Shown here piece by piece: positions 17,600 to 25,796 of a stretch of 46,068 nt of DNA (positions are counted from its first letter, which is position 1; every line of letters begins with the position of its first letter). The notes beneath the pieces are model-generated. The model had not been told where the DNA came from and ran no database searches. It saw only the letters and a list, made by a program, of their open reading frames with translations. Location: contig NZ_BMDZ01000045.1 in the NCBI RefSeq assembly GCF_014636235.1, forward strand, positions 1-46,068, given 5' to 3'. A program made the translations under genes and the position numbers. This DNA is from Tistrella bauzanensis (GTDB lineage Bacteria > Pseudomonadota > Alphaproteobacteria > Tistrellales > Tistrellaceae).

Positions 17600-17627
17600 C
17601 TTATGCCCGTGGAAAGCGGCGCGTCAA
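17600..17627 (-). promoter_or_regulatory. candidate cfa promoter
   Basis: On the minus strand TTGACG (17622-17627), a 16-bp spacer and CATAAG (17600-17605) lie about 170 bp before the cfa GTG. This is the best sigma-70-like match in the 389-bp gap 17431-17819, which otherwise holds only the rplI terminator and a 7-bp stem (17703-17709 with 17732-17738); I see no gene there. Confidence 0.3.
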
Positions 17628-17743
17628 ACACCGGCCACCGTCTGTCGTCCAGTGTTGACTTCATGCAACAGGTCGGGGACCGGCCGCATAGGGCATGTTT
17701 CCGCACAACCGCCGACGCCGTGGTTTGTTGCGTTGTGCAAAAA

Positions 17744-17790
17744 TGACAACGGCCGCGTCCCGGATGTCTCCGAAACGCGGCCGCATGTCA
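17744..17790 (-). terminator. intrinsic terminator of the rpsF-rpsR-rplI operon
   Basis: A 9-bp GC stem (CGGCCGCGT, 17750-17758, with 17775-17783) is extended by an outer TGACA/TGTCA stem (17744-17748 with 17786-17790). On the minus strand it is followed at once by TTTTT (17739-17743). It lies 30 bp after the rplI stop. One of the best terminators in the window. Confidence 0.8.
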
Positions 17791-17819
17791 TGGACAGTCC
17801 GATGACGGAAGGGCGGTCC

Positions 17820-18416
17820 TCAGACCTCCTCTTCCTCCACCGCCAGATCCCCGGCATCGCCTTCATAGGCGGTGTCGTCGTCTTCATAGGCCGAGCCCTC
17901 GGCCACCTCGTAGGCGGCGTCGAGCTGGTCTTCGGTCTCAGTCGCGCGGCGCTGCTGGTTGGCGAAGTCGTCCATGCTGCGCACGACGCAGATGGTGACA
18001 TCGACGACCACGTCGGGATGCAGCGAGATCGAGACGGTCTGGGTGCCCAGCGTCTTGATCGGCTCGCGCAGCTGGACCTGACGGCCGCTGACCTCGAGGC
18101 CGAAGCTCTCGACCGCCAGCGACACGTCGCGGGCGGTGACCGAACCATAGAGCTGACCGTTGTCGGCCGCCTGGCGGACGACCGGCAGCACCTGGCCGAC
18201 CAGCTTTTCGGCAAGGATTTCGGCTTCGGACCGGCGGGTGTCGTTCAGCGCGACGAGCGCCTTACGCTGGGTCTCGAAATAGCCGAGATTCTCCTTGGTC
18301 GCGCGCAAGGCCTTGCGCTGCGGCAGGAGGAAGTTGCGCGCATAACCGGGGCGGACCTTAACGCGGTCGCCAATCTGGCCCAGGTTCTGGATGCGCTCAA
18401 GCAGGATCACTTCCAT
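17820..18416 (-). CDS. rplI: 50S ribosomal protein L9
   Basis: L9 binds 23S rRNA and projects a second globular domain from the 50S subunit near the E site. The N-terminal domain signature (MEVILLERIQNLGQIGD, then VRPGYARNFLLP) and the C-terminal domain (LYGSVTARDV, LREPIKTLG, VSISLHPDV) are complete within about 150 residues. The protein is 198 residues long because of an acidic tail of about 45 residues with a repeated AYE pattern (AAYEVAEGSAYEDDDTAYEG). Such tails occur in alphaproteobacterial L9 but this one is long. Last gene of the operon. Confidence 0.96.
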   Translation of the reverse strand: MEVILLERIQNLGQIGDRVKVRPGYARNFLLPQRKALRATKENLGYFETQRKALVALNDTRRSEAEILAEKLVGQVLPVVRQAADNGQLYGSVTARDVSLAVESFGLEVSGRQVQLREPIKTLGTQTVSISLHPDVVVDVTICVVRSMDDFANQQRRATETEDQLDAAYEVAEGSAYEDDDTAYEGDAGDLAVEEEEV

Positions 18417-18438
18417 CGGATGTACTCCTAAGGCGGTG

Positions 18439-19392
18439 TCAGGCGGCGCCGGAGCGGTGGCGCAGCCCGGCCCAACGTTCGACGAAGCCGAGAATGACGA
18501 TCAGCAGGATCGGCCAGCGCAGCATCAGCGCCAGCATGTAGACCGCGGCGAGAATGAACCCGCCGCCGCGTGTGCGCCGGGCAAGCCCGTGCGCCACGCC
18601 CAGACCGAGAACCAGATACGGCATCGACGCCAGGACGGCGGCCACCCCGGCCAGAAGGCCGAGATCGCCGTCGCCACCGACGACGAGGGTGAGGGCAAGT
18701 CCCGCCATCAAAACCCAGCGAACCACCTCTGGTGGATCGAAGGTCGAGATCGACGGAAGCGGCCGCATGGCGCCGCCCAGAAGCCGCTCGGCCGCAAAAC
18801 GGCCGAGCAGTCCCGACAACACCATCTGCACCACCCAGAAACACGCGGCGAAGGCGACGAAACGCCCCGCCAACCCGTCAGCCAGTGCCGCCGCGTCGGC
18901 TGTTGCGGCATCCGCCGCCATCAGCGCGATCAGCGGTTCCAGCGTCCGCGCGACTTCGCCGCGCAGGCCGCCTTCGGCGCCCAGGGTGAACAACCAGCCG
19001 CCGGCCACCAGTATGGCCGCCAGCGTGATCGCCACCGTCATCAGCCGCCCGCCCGGATACCATTCCGTGCCGCCCGCGCCATCGGGGCGCGAGAGCAGGG
19101 CGAACCGGGCGATCACCAGCACGGGAAGCGCGGTTGCCACCGCATATCCGATGCCATAGAGCACCTGTTCGGGTCCGGCGAGCGCCGCCGCGGTCAATGC
19201 GCCGGCGATCGTGCCGGCAACCGCCGACAGCAGGCCGTTGGCGAGACCGAAGCGGAACGCCGCGGCGAAAAGCGGAGCCGGCGCCAGATATGCCGCGATC
19301 ACGCCGAGCGCACCGGTCACGACCAGCAGGCTGCCAACGCCGCTGAGGGCGCCGGCTGCAAGGGTGATGGTGATGTCGCGCGAGATACGCAT
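18439..19392 (-). CDS. DUF2232-type polytopic membrane protein
   Basis: A 317-residue integral membrane protein with about eight hydrophobic segments and no soluble domain. Membrane proteins of this type (DUF2232) are commonly found between rpsR and rplI in alphaproteobacteria, and that position plus the topology (long helices, one short loop around 100-120, a final basic tail) is my reason for the assignment. The function is unknown; in Firmicutes a related protein sits beside gdpP and rplI. It is separated from rpsR by 156 bp and from rplI by 22 bp, so it is almost surely cotranscribed. Confidence 0.75.
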   Translation of the reverse strand: MRISRDITITLAAGALSGVGSLLVVTGALGVIAAYLAPAPLFAAAFRFGLANGLLSAVAGTIAGALTAAALAGPEQVLYGIGYAVATALPVLVIARFALLSRPDGAGGTEWYPGGRLMTVAITLAAILVAGGWLFTLGAEGGLRGEVARTLEPLIALMAADAATADAAALADGLAGRFVAFAACFWVVQMVLSGLLGRFAAERLLGGAMRPLPSISTFDPPEVVRWVLMAGLALTLVVGGDGDLGLLAGVAAVLASMPYLVLGLGVAHGLARRTRGGGFILAAVYMLALMLRWPILLIVILGFVERWAGLRHRSGAA

Positions 19393-19472
19393 GGGGCCTG
19401 GGGGCGCTCCGTTCCCGCCACCGCGGGCCAGACGACTGGCCGGGCATCGGTGACAAGGTCGTGTTTCTGTGT

Positions 19473-19498
19473 CCGGGCCTGGATGATCAGGGGCCCGG
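19473..19498 (-). other. hairpin between rpsR and the DUF2232 gene
   Basis: CCGGGCC (19473-19479) pairs with GGCCCGG (19492-19498) around a 12-base loop. There is no T-run. It sits where transcription leaves the high-demand rpsF-rpsR pair and enters the membrane gene, so it may trim or partly stop the transcript. Confidence 0.3.
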
Positions 19499-19548
19499 GT
19501 CTGCTGATCCCACCGATCGCCATCCCCTAACGGACGGCGTCGTCGGGG

Positions 19549-19824
19549 TTACTGCAACACGAAGGGCAGGAGGGCGAGAATGCGGGCGCGCTTGATGGCG
19601 CGGGCAAGCTCACGCTGCTTCTTCGCGGACACGGCCGTGATCCGGCTCGGCACGATCTTGCCCCGCTCCGAGATGTAGCGGCTGAGCAGCTTCACGTCCT
19701 TGTAGTCGATCACCGGCGCGTTGGCGCCGGAGAACGGGCAGGTCTTCTTCCGACGGAAGAAGGGGCGACGCTGGCCCTGTGCCGCCGGAATCGTGACGGC
19801 GCTCTGTGACTTGTTGGAAGCCAT
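19549..19824 (-). CDS. rpsR: 30S ribosomal protein S18
   Basis: A 91-residue S18 with the family core [28 protein letters not shown] and [24 protein letters not shown]18 forms a heterodimer with S6 on the platform of the 30S subunit. The gene follows rpsF by 33 bp. The N-terminus has about 15 extra residues before the core. Confidence 0.97.
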   Translation of the reverse strand: MASNKSQSAVTIPAAQGQRRPFFRRKKTCPFSGANAPVIDYKDVKLLSRYISERGKIVPSRITAVSAKKQRELARAIKRARILALLPFVLQ

Positions 19825-19857
19825 GACGATCTATCCTCGCAAGACTGGACCTTGGGA

Positions 19858-20322
19858 TCAGCGCTCGACGCGCTCGGGGCGCTCGCGACGCTCGAAGCGG
19901 TCGCCACGATCACCGCGATCGCCGCGGTCACCGAAACGGTCGCCACCGCGACGCTCGCCGCGGTCACCACGATCGCCGCGGTCACCACGTTCGCCACGAC
20001 CGCGGCTCTGCATCATCGCCGACGGCTCGTCGGAGAGGCTGTCGACGCGGACGGTCAGATAACGCAGCACGTCTTCCTGATAACGGAGCATGTACTCGAT
20101 CTGCGTCAGCGCAGTCGGCGATGCTTCCATGTTCAGGTAGAGGTAATGCGCCTTGCGGTACTTCTTGACCCGGTAGGCGAGCTGGCGAAGGCCCCAGTTC
20201 TCCTGCTTGGTCAGGCGGCCTTCGTTCTCTTCGAGGATCTTCTTGATATCCTCGCCCAGCTTTTCGACCTGCTGGGTCGACGCGTCCTGACGGACGATGA
20301 TCGTCGTCTCGTAGAAGGGCAT
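19858..20322 (-). CDS. rpsF: 30S ribosomal protein S6 with an RGD-repeat tail
   Basis: The S6 core is complete in the first 100 residues (MPFYETTIIVRQD, then GLRQLAYRVKKYRKAHYLYLN, TQIEYMLRYQEDVLRYLTVRVD). The ATG at 20322 has AAGGAG ten bases upstream. The protein is 154 residues long because of a strongly charged tail of about 45 residues made almost only of Gly, Asp, Arg and Glu, with many copies of Arg-Gly-Asp. E. coli S6 also has a variable C-terminus that is modified by added glutamates; whether this tail is modified cannot be seen here. First gene of the operon. Confidence 0.96.
   Translation of the reverse strand: MPFYETTIIVRQDASTQQVEKLGEDIKKILEENEGRLTKQENWGLRQLAYRVKKYRKAHYLYLNMEASPTALTQIEYMLRYQEDVLRYLTVRVDSLSDEPSAMMQSRGRGERGDRGDRGDRGERRGGDRFGDRGDRGDRGDRFERRERPERVER
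19880..20010 (-). repeat. 9-bp-periodic GDR codon repeat in the rpsF 3' end
   Basis: The 3' third of rpsF is built from degenerate 9-bp units coding Gly-Asp-Arg, grouped in 18-bp near-identical blocks (for example CGATCGCCGCGGTCACCA read on the plus strand). Such arrays can change length by slippage, so tail length may differ between strains. Confidence 0.65.
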
Positions 20323-20501
20323 TGTTAAAGACTCCTTACGGCTTTTTCCTGCCCGCCGCCCTGGCATCCCGCTCGCCGGCTTGCGGCCGGGCGCCGGGGG
20401 GTGTCTTCGGGCGGTACGGGCTCAGCCGACACCACCCGGTGCCGGCAAGGAGCTGGTCGTCATGGGCATCCGCAGCCATCCGGCATCCGGACATGACAAA
20501 C

Positions 20502-20539
20502 CCTCCGCGCACCGGCATTCAAACGGCCCGGCGCGGAGG
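20502..20539 (-). promoter_or_regulatory. leader hairpin of rpsF, possible S6:S18 autoregulatory element
   Basis: A perfect 9-bp stem (20502-20510 with 20531-20539) encloses about 20 bases that on the minus-strand RNA read CGGGCCGTTTGAATGCCGGT, which can form a short inner helix leaving CCG unpaired. By the promoter just upstream, the transcript should begin almost exactly at the foot of this hairpin, some 180 nt before the rpsF ATG. Many bacteria have an S6:S18-binding leader with a conserved CCG beside two helices in this place. The match here is by eye and not proven. Confidence 0.4.
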
Positions 20540-20545
20540 TTGCGC

Positions 20546-20573
20546 ACTATACGCCAAGTCCGGGGGCGCGCAA
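20546..20573 (-). promoter_or_regulatory. promoter of the rpsF operon
   Basis: TTGCGC (20568-20573), 16 bp, TATAGT (20546-20551) on the minus strand, a strong alphaproteobacterial sigma-70 promoter. The start point should fall near 20539. Further upstream in the 620-bp divergent region 20323-20942 there is another hairpin (20613-20643) and an AT-richer patch around 20680-20770; I find no gene in it. Confidence 0.7.
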
Positions 20574-20834
20574 GGCCAATCGGCGCCCGGGGAACCGAAC
20601 ATGGCAGGATACCTGCGCCGGCGCCGGCCCGGCGGCGGCGCAGCCTGCCGCGACAAGATCGACGGAGGATCGTCCAGGCCATATACTTCGGGTTGAATTA
20701 ATCTCTGGAAACGCAGCCAGGTTCGGATAAACTGTGCCGCGGGCTCAATGCCGTGTCCTGGAAAAAAATCATGGAAACGGCGGGTTTGCCGGTCTGTATC
20801 GATCGTCGGGCCGCATGGTCACGCGATGCGGTTC

Positions 20835-20863
20835 TTGACAATCGGTCGCGGTCGCGGTCATGA
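20835..20863 (+). promoter_or_regulatory. candidate fabD promoter
   Basis: A perfect TTGACA (20835-20840) is followed after 17 bp by TCATGA (20858-20863). The transcript would start about 75 bp before the fabD ATG. The -10 is weak, so other starts in the AT-rich patch upstream (for example GATAAA near 20727) are possible. Confidence 0.35.
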
Positions 20864-20942
20864 CTTGGCCCACGACCGGCCCGGGATTGCAGACCTGCGG
20901 CGCGGCGATCGGGTCGTCAAGCCAAGACTGAAGCGAGGCTCC

Positions 20943-21884
20943 ATGGCACGTGCGTTCGTCTTTCCAGGGCAGGGCTCGCAGAAGGTGGGCATGGGACAGG
21001 ATCTTGCGGCGGCCTTCGCGGCTGCGCGAGAGGTGTTCGAAGAAGTCGATGAGGCGCTGAAGCAGCCGCTGACGCGCCTGATGTTCGATGGACCGGCGGA
21101 AACGCTGGTCCTGACCGAAAACGCCCAGCCGGCGATCATGGCCTGTTCCATGGCGGTGGTCCGGGTGCTGGAGCAGCAGGGTGGTCTGGACATCGCCACG
21201 CAGGCGGCCTTCGTGGCCGGTCATTCGCTGGGCGAGTATTCGGCGCTGTGCGCGGCCGGTGCCCTCGATATCGGCGACACGGCCCGGTTGCTGAAGATCC
21301 GCGGCCAGGCGATGCAGCTGGCGGTACCTGTTGGCGTGGGCGCCATGCTGGCGCTGATGGGCGTCGACCCGGACGAGGCCCGCGCCATCGCCGATGAGGC
21401 CTCGGCCTCCGGCGAAGTCTGCGTGGTCGCCAATGACAACGCGCCGGGGCAGGTGGTGCTGTCGGGCCATAAATCGGCCATCGACCGTGCGGTCGAGATC
21501 GGCAAGGCCCGCGGCAAGCGCACCATTCCGCTGGAGGTGAGCGCGCCGTTCCATTGCCCGTTGATGAAGCCGGCCGCCGACCGCATGGCCGATGCGCTGG
21601 CGCAGGTCGAGATCGACGCACCGCGCCTGCCACTGATCGCCAATGTTCTGGCCGAACCGGTCTCGGATCCCGACCGGATCCGTGGTCTGCTGGTCGATCA
21701 GGTGACCGGCGTCGTGCGCTGGCGTGAAAGCGTCCTGTTCATGAAGTCGGCCGGTGTGGAAGAAACCGTCGAGCTGGGCGCCGGCAAGGTGCTGTCGGGG
21801 CTGACCAAGCGGATCGACCGCGCGGTCGCGGCCCGGTCGGTCGGAACCCCCGCCGAGATCGAGGCGTTCCTGACATCACTCTGA
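20943..21884 (+). CDS. fabD: malonyl-CoA:ACP transacylase
   Basis: Loads malonyl groups onto acyl carrier protein to supply fatty acid elongation. The 313-residue protein starts FVFPGQGSQ, has the nucleophile Ser95 in GHSLGEYSAL, the substrate-binding Arg120 and the catalytic His204 in SAPFHCPLM. The ATG at 20943 follows GAGG; longer frames upstream are in the leader and contain the promoter. It heads the fabD-fabG-acpP-fabF-mltG cluster. Confidence 0.97.
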   Translation: MARAFVFPGQGSQKVGMGQDLAAAFAAAREVFEEVDEALKQPLTRLMFDGPAETLVLTENAQPAIMACSMAVVRVLEQQGGLDIATQAAFVAGHSLGEYSALCAAGALDIGDTARLLKIRGQAMQLAVPVGVGAMLALMGVDPDEARAIADEASASGEVCVVANDNAPGQVVLSGHKSAIDRAVEIGKARGKRTIPLEVSAPFHCPLMKPAADRMADALAQVEIDAPRLPLIANVLAEPVSDPDRIRGLLVDQVTGVVRWRESVLFMKSAGVEETVELGAGKVLSGLTKRIDRAVAARSVGTPAEIEAFLTSL

Positions 21885-21951
21885 GCCGTGCCACCTGTCC
21901 GGGTTGTCCGCTCGGGCTTTGGGGTTGCCGACCGGCTGACGGCCCGATCCC

Positions 21952-21982
21952 GGCTCTCTGAATTGACCCTGGCTCTCTGAAT
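21952..21982. repeat. 12-bp direct repeat before fabG
   Basis: GGCTCTCTGAAT occurs twice (21952-21963 and 21971-21982), 19 bp apart start to start, in the 117-bp gap between fabD and fabG. The second copy ends just before the GAGG Shine-Dalgarno of fabG. It may be a small duplication or a regulator half-site pair. Confidence 0.5.
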
Positions 21983-22001
21983 ACCGAGGTTGACCGATCC
22001 C

Positions 22002-22739
22002 ATGTTCGATCTGACGCAGCGTACCGCGCTCGTGACCGGCGCCACCGGCGGTATCGGTGCCGCCATCGCCCGCGCGCTCCACGCCCAGGGTGCCACCGTG
22101 GCACTGCACGGCCGGCGCGCGGATGCGCTGGAGGCACTGGCGGCGGAGCTGGGGGAGCGGGTTCATGTGGTGCCGGCCGATCTCGCCGTCGACGGCGCCG
22201 CCGAGACCCTGGTCAAAGAGGCCGAGGCCGCGATGGGTGGGCTCGACATTCTGGTCAGCAATGCCGGCCTCACCCGCGACACGCTGCTGATGCGGATGAA
22301 GGACGCCGATTTCGATCAGGTGATCGACGTCAATCTGAAGGCGGGTTTCCGCCTGACCCGGGCGGTGATGAAGGGCATGATGAAGCGTCGCTATGGCCGC
22401 ATCATCGCCGTCACCTCGGTGGTCGGGCATATGGGCAACCCCGGGCAGGCCAATTATGCCGCGTCCAAGGGTGGCCTCACCGCCATGATCAAGGCGATCG
22501 CGCAGGAGGTTTCCTCCCGCGGGATCACAGCGAATTGTGTGGCACCCGGATACATCGCAACGCCGATGACCGACGTGCTCACCGACGAGCAGAAGACCGG
22601 TCTGCTCGAAAAGGTACCAGTGGGCCGTCTTGGCTCACCGGAAGATGTCGCCGCGGCCATCGTCTATCTGGCGAGCACCGAGGCGGCCTATGTGACCGGT
22701 CAGACGCTCCACGTCAACGGCGGCATGGTCATGATCTGA
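22002..22739 (+). CDS. fabG: 3-oxoacyl-ACP reductase
   Basis: The NADPH-dependent reductase of the fatty acid cycle, 245 residues. TGATGGIG (12-19) binds the cofactor, NAG follows at 87-89, and the catalytic Ser139, Tyr152 and Lys156 (YAASK) are in place. NPGQANY and [12 protein letters not shown] are characteristic of FabG rather than other SDRs. The ATG at 22002 is preferred over a TTG at 22990-type position 21990 because the latter abuts the GAGG. Confidence 0.96.
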   Translation: MFDLTQRTALVTGATGGIGAAIARALHAQGATVALHGRRADALEALAAELGERVHVVPADLAVDGAAETLVKEAEAAMGGLDILVSNAGLTRDTLLMRMKDADFDQVIDVNLKAGFRLTRAVMKGMMKRRYGRIIAVTSVVGHMGNPGQANYAASKGGLTAMIKAIAQEVSSRGITANCVAPGYIATPMTDVLTDEQKTGLLEKVPVGRLGSPEDVAAAIVYLASTEAAYVTGQTLHVNGGMVMI

Positions 22740-22804
22740 CCGCCGGGCCGGGGACGCGAACCGGACGAGCCCCGCGATCTTTGCCGTGGCATGCGGAAGT
22801 GCTG

Positions 22805-22833
22805 CTGACAAAGGTCCGGAAAGTGTGCTACAG
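22805..22833 (+). promoter_or_regulatory. candidate acpP promoter
   Basis: CTGACA (22805-22810), 17 bp, CTACAG (22828-22833), about 100 bp before acpP. A separate promoter for acpP inside the fab cluster is usual because the carrier protein is needed in large excess. Confidence 0.5.
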
Positions 22834-22935
22834 CCCTTCTCGATTTCGACGGGGCTGCCCTGCACGACCAATCGGCAGTACGGCGCAACGCCCGAACGAA
22901 CGCCACTTGCCCGTGAGCTTGAGGGACGACGACTG

Positions 22936-23172
22936 ATGAGCGACATTGCTGAGCGCGTGAAGAAGATCGTGGTCGAACATCTCGGTGTCGACGAAGACAA
23001 GGTCACCGAGACGGCCAGCTTCATCGACGACCTCGGTGCCGACAGCCTCGATACCGTCGAACTCGTGATGGCCTTCGAGGAAGAGTTCGGGATCGAGATC
23101 CCGGATGACGCCGCGGAGAAGATCCTGACCGTCCAGAACGCCATCACGTTCATCCAGGAGCAGCAGGGCTGA
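22936..23172 (+). CDS. acpP: acyl carrier protein
   Basis: A 78-residue acidic four-helix protein. The phosphopantetheine attachment Ser37 is in the DSL motif ([18 protein letters not shown]). The ATG has GAGGGA upstream. It carries growing acyl chains for fatty acid, lipid A and other syntheses. The 263-bp gap to fabF contains a GC hairpin (CCGGCG with CGCCGG near 23202-23218) that may lower read-through from acpP. Confidence 0.97.
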   Translation: MSDIAERVKKIVVEHLGVDEDKVTETASFIDDLGADSLDTVELVMAFEEEFGIEIPDDAAEKILTVQNAITFIQEQQG

Positions 23173-23435
23173 TTGTTCAGCCCTGACGCTCCGGGCGACG
23201 TGCCGGCGCCAGCCGCCGGTGCGGCCGCACCCGCTACGGCGCGGGTGAGCTGATCGAAGGGCCCGTCGCCGCACCGACATCTGTCGTGCGGCCATGGGTT
23301 CCGCCGCGAAACGGGCGTCGTCCGCCGATCCGATCGCTGACGGATGGGCGACAACGCCCGCTTCTGCCGTTGTGGCGGCCCCGTCCGGGCCGCCGGCACG
23401 CGGCCCATTCAGGCAGAAAGGACGCGCTGACCGAG

Positions 23436-24695
23436 ATGAGACGTGTCGTCGTCACCGGGCTGGGTCTTGTCACTCCGCTCGCGGTCGGGGTGAAGACGAG
23501 CTGGGAGCGTCTGCTCGCCAGCAAGTCCGGAATCCGCAGCATCGACAGCTTCGATGTGTCCGACCTCACCGTCCGCATCGCCGCCATGGTGCCCAAGGGC
23601 GCCGGCGAGGATGCCTTCCGTCCGGAAGACTATATTCCGGTCAAGGACGTGAAGAAGATGGACGAGTTCATCCATTACGCCCTGGGCGCCGCCGACGAGG
23701 CGATCCGCGACGCGGGCTGGAAGCCTGAGGCGGAAGAGGATCTTAACCGGACCGGGGTGATGATCGGTTCCGGCATCGGCGGTCTGCCGACGATCGCCGA
23801 GGGCGCGATCGCGATGGAGCAGCGCGGTCCGCGCCGCGTCTCGCCGTTCTTCATTCCCTCGGCGCTGATCAATCTGGCCTCGGGCCAGGTGTCGATCAAA
23901 TACGGCTTCCGCGGCCCCAATCATGCGGTCGTCACCGCCTGCTCGACCGGCGCGCATGCCATTGGCGATGCGGCCCGGCTGATCATGTGGGACGATGCCG
24001 ACGTGATGATCGCGGGTGGCTCGGAAGCGGCGGTCTGCCGGATGGGCATTGCCGGCTTCGCGGCCGCCAAGGCGCTGTCCTCGGGCTATAATGACACGCC
24101 TGAGCGTGGTTCCCGCCCCTGGGACAAGGGCCGTGACGGCTTTGTCATGGGCGAGGGTGCCGGCGTGGTCGTGCTTGAAGAGCTTGAGCATGCCAAGGCC
24201 CGCGGCGCGCATATCTATGCCGAGGTCATCGGCTATGGCATGTCGGGCGACGCCTATCACATCACCGCACCGTCGGAAGACGGCAATGGCGGCTTCAGGG
24301 CCATGCAGGCGGCGCTGAAGCGTGCCGGTATCACCCCGGATCAGGTCGACTACATCAACGCCCATGGCACCTCCACGCCGCGCGGTGACGTGATCGAGCT
24401 GGCGGCGGTGAAGCGGTTGTTCGGCGATGCCGCCTATAAGCTGTCGATGTCGTCGACCAAATCGTCAATCGGCCATCTTCTGGGGGCGGCCGGCGCGGTG
24501 GAGGCGATCTTCTCGATCCTCGCCATCCGCGACAGTGTCGTCCCGCCGACGCTGAACCTCGATGACCCGGATGACGGCTGCGATATCGATCTGGTGCCGC
24601 ATCAGGCGAAGGAGCGGCCGGTGCGCTATGCCCTGTCGAACTCGTTCGGCTTCGGCGGCACCAATGCCTCGGTCGTCTTCGCGCGGCCGGAATGA
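23436..24695 (+). CDS. fabF: 3-oxoacyl-ACP synthase II
   Basis: The elongating condensing enzyme, 419 residues. The thiolase-fold triad is complete: Cys169 (VVTACSTGAH), His310 (NAHGTST) and His347 with Lys342 (STKSSIGHLLGAAG). The C-terminal NSFGFGGTN loop is present. FabF (with an N-terminal RRVVVTGLGLVTPL) is distinguished from FabB by these surroundings. The start at 23436 is the first Met of the fold; the frame is open upstream to 23286 without homology. Confidence 0.96.
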   Translation: MRRVVVTGLGLVTPLAVGVKTSWERLLASKSGIRSIDSFDVSDLTVRIAAMVPKGAGEDAFRPEDYIPVKDVKKMDEFIHYALGAADEAIRDAGWKPEAEEDLNRTGVMIGSGIGGLPTIAEGAIAMEQRGPRRVSPFFIPSALINLASGQVSIKYGFRGPNHAVVTACSTGAHAIGDAARLIMWDDADVMIAGGSEAAVCRMGIAGFAAAKALSSGYNDTPERGSRPWDKGRDGFVMGEGAGVVVLEELEHAKARGAHIYAEVIGYGMSGDAYHITAPSEDGNGGFRAMQAALKRAGITPDQVDYINAHGTSTPRGDVIELAAVKRLFGDAAYKLSMSSTKSSIGHLLGAAGAVEAIFSILAIRDSVVPPTLNLDDPDDGCDIDLVPHQAKERPVRYALSNSFGFGGTNASVVFARPE

Positions 24696-24743
24696 CCGGC
24701 CGTCGGTCCGACGTCTTTCGGATCGTCTGACGCAGGGGCTGCC

Positions 24744-25778
24744 GTGCGCATCCTGAAGTATATTGCCATCGCCCTCGTTTCCGTGATGACCCTGGTCGTC
24801 GCGGGGGCGGGGGCTTTGGTCTGGTGGGGCTCGGTCTGGCTCGAGACGCCCGCGGCATTGACCGAGACCCGCACCGTCATGCTGCCGCGTGGTACCGGCG
24901 TGATCGGCATCGCCCGGCGGCTGGCCGATGCCGGCGTGATCGACCAGCCGCTGGCATTCCGGGCGGCGGTGACGCTGATGGATGTTCAGGCCCGTCTGAA
25001 AGCGGGCGAGTACCGTATCGAACCCGGCCAGAGCCCGTCCGACATCATCGATATGCTGGTCGAAGGCCGGGTGGTGCTGCATCGCCTGACGGTGGCCGAG
25101 GGGGTGACCCTGCGCAGCGTCTGGACGATGGTTGACGAGGATGACCGGCTGTCGGGCGAGATGCCGCCGCTGGACACTCTGGCCGAGGGCGGCCTGATGC
25201 CCGAGACCTATACCTTCACCCGAGGTGACAGCCGCGCGGGTGTCATCGAGCGCATGAAGACCGCGATGGACCAGGCGCTCGACGAGGCATGGGCCGCGCG
25301 CCGGCCGGATCTGCCGTTGTCATCGCCTGAGGAGATGCTGATCCTGGCCTCGGTGGTCGAGCGCGAGACCGGGGTCGCCGACGAGCGGCCGCTGGTCGCC
25401 GGGGTGTTCATCAACCGGTTGAAGCGCGGCATGCGTCTGCAATCGGACCCGACCGTGATCTATGGCCTGAGCGACGGCACCGGCCGGATCGCTCGCGGCA
25501 TCACCCGCAGCGATCTCGGCACCGCCCATGACTGGAACACTTATGAGATCGACGGATTGCCGGCAACGCCGATCGCGCTGCCAGGCCGCGCCAGCCTGAT
25601 GGCCGTGGCCCAGCCGGCCGAGACCGATGCGCTGTATTTCGTGGCCGACGGCACTGGCGGGCATGTGTTCGCGACCACACTGGCCGAGCACAATCGCAAT
25701 GTCGCCAAATGGCGGCGGATCGAGCGCGAGCGCCGTACCGCCGCCAAGGCAGCAGCGGCCGGATCGCAACAGGATTGA
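24744..25778 (+). CDS. mltG: endolytic murein transglycosylase MltG
   Basis: Cleaves nascent peptidoglycan glycans and so may set their length. The 344-residue protein starts at a GTG with AGGGG upstream, has a membrane anchor (about 7-29), a LysM-like subdomain (TVMLPRGTGVIGIARRLADAGVI) and the YceG domain with the catalytic Glu in LASVVERETG (201-210), FINRLKRGMRLQSDPTVIYG and PTPI-type PATPIALPG. It follows fabF by 48 bp, the order found in E. coli (with pabC between). It converges on the B12 operon with only 18 bp between the stops. Confidence 0.94.
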   Translation: MRILKYIAIALVSVMTLVVAGAGALVWWGSVWLETPAALTETRTVMLPRGTGVIGIARRLADAGVIDQPLAFRAAVTLMDVQARLKAGEYRIEPGQSPSDIIDMLVEGRVVLHRLTVAEGVTLRSVWTMVDEDDRLSGEMPPLDTLAEGGLMPETYTFTRGDSRAGVIERMKTAMDQALDEAWAARRPDLPLSSPEEMLILASVVERETGVADERPLVAGVFINRLKRGMRLQSDPTVIYGLSDGTGRIARGITRSDLGTAHDWNTYEIDGLPATPIALPGRASLMAVAQPAETDALYFVADGTGGHVFATTLAEHNRNVAKWRRIERERRTAAKAAAAGSQQD

Positions 25779-25796
25779 CCAGCCGCCGCTGCGCGC

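Noticed and set aside
19880-20010. Repeats in rpsF as a possible CRISPR-like or mobile array
   Set aside because: The period is 9 bp, in frame, and codes Gly-Asp-Arg; it is a coding low-complexity repeat.
20771-20863. 30-codon plus-strand frame upstream of fabD
   Set aside because: No Shine-Dalgarno, no coding bias, and it ends on the candidate -10 of the fabD promoter.
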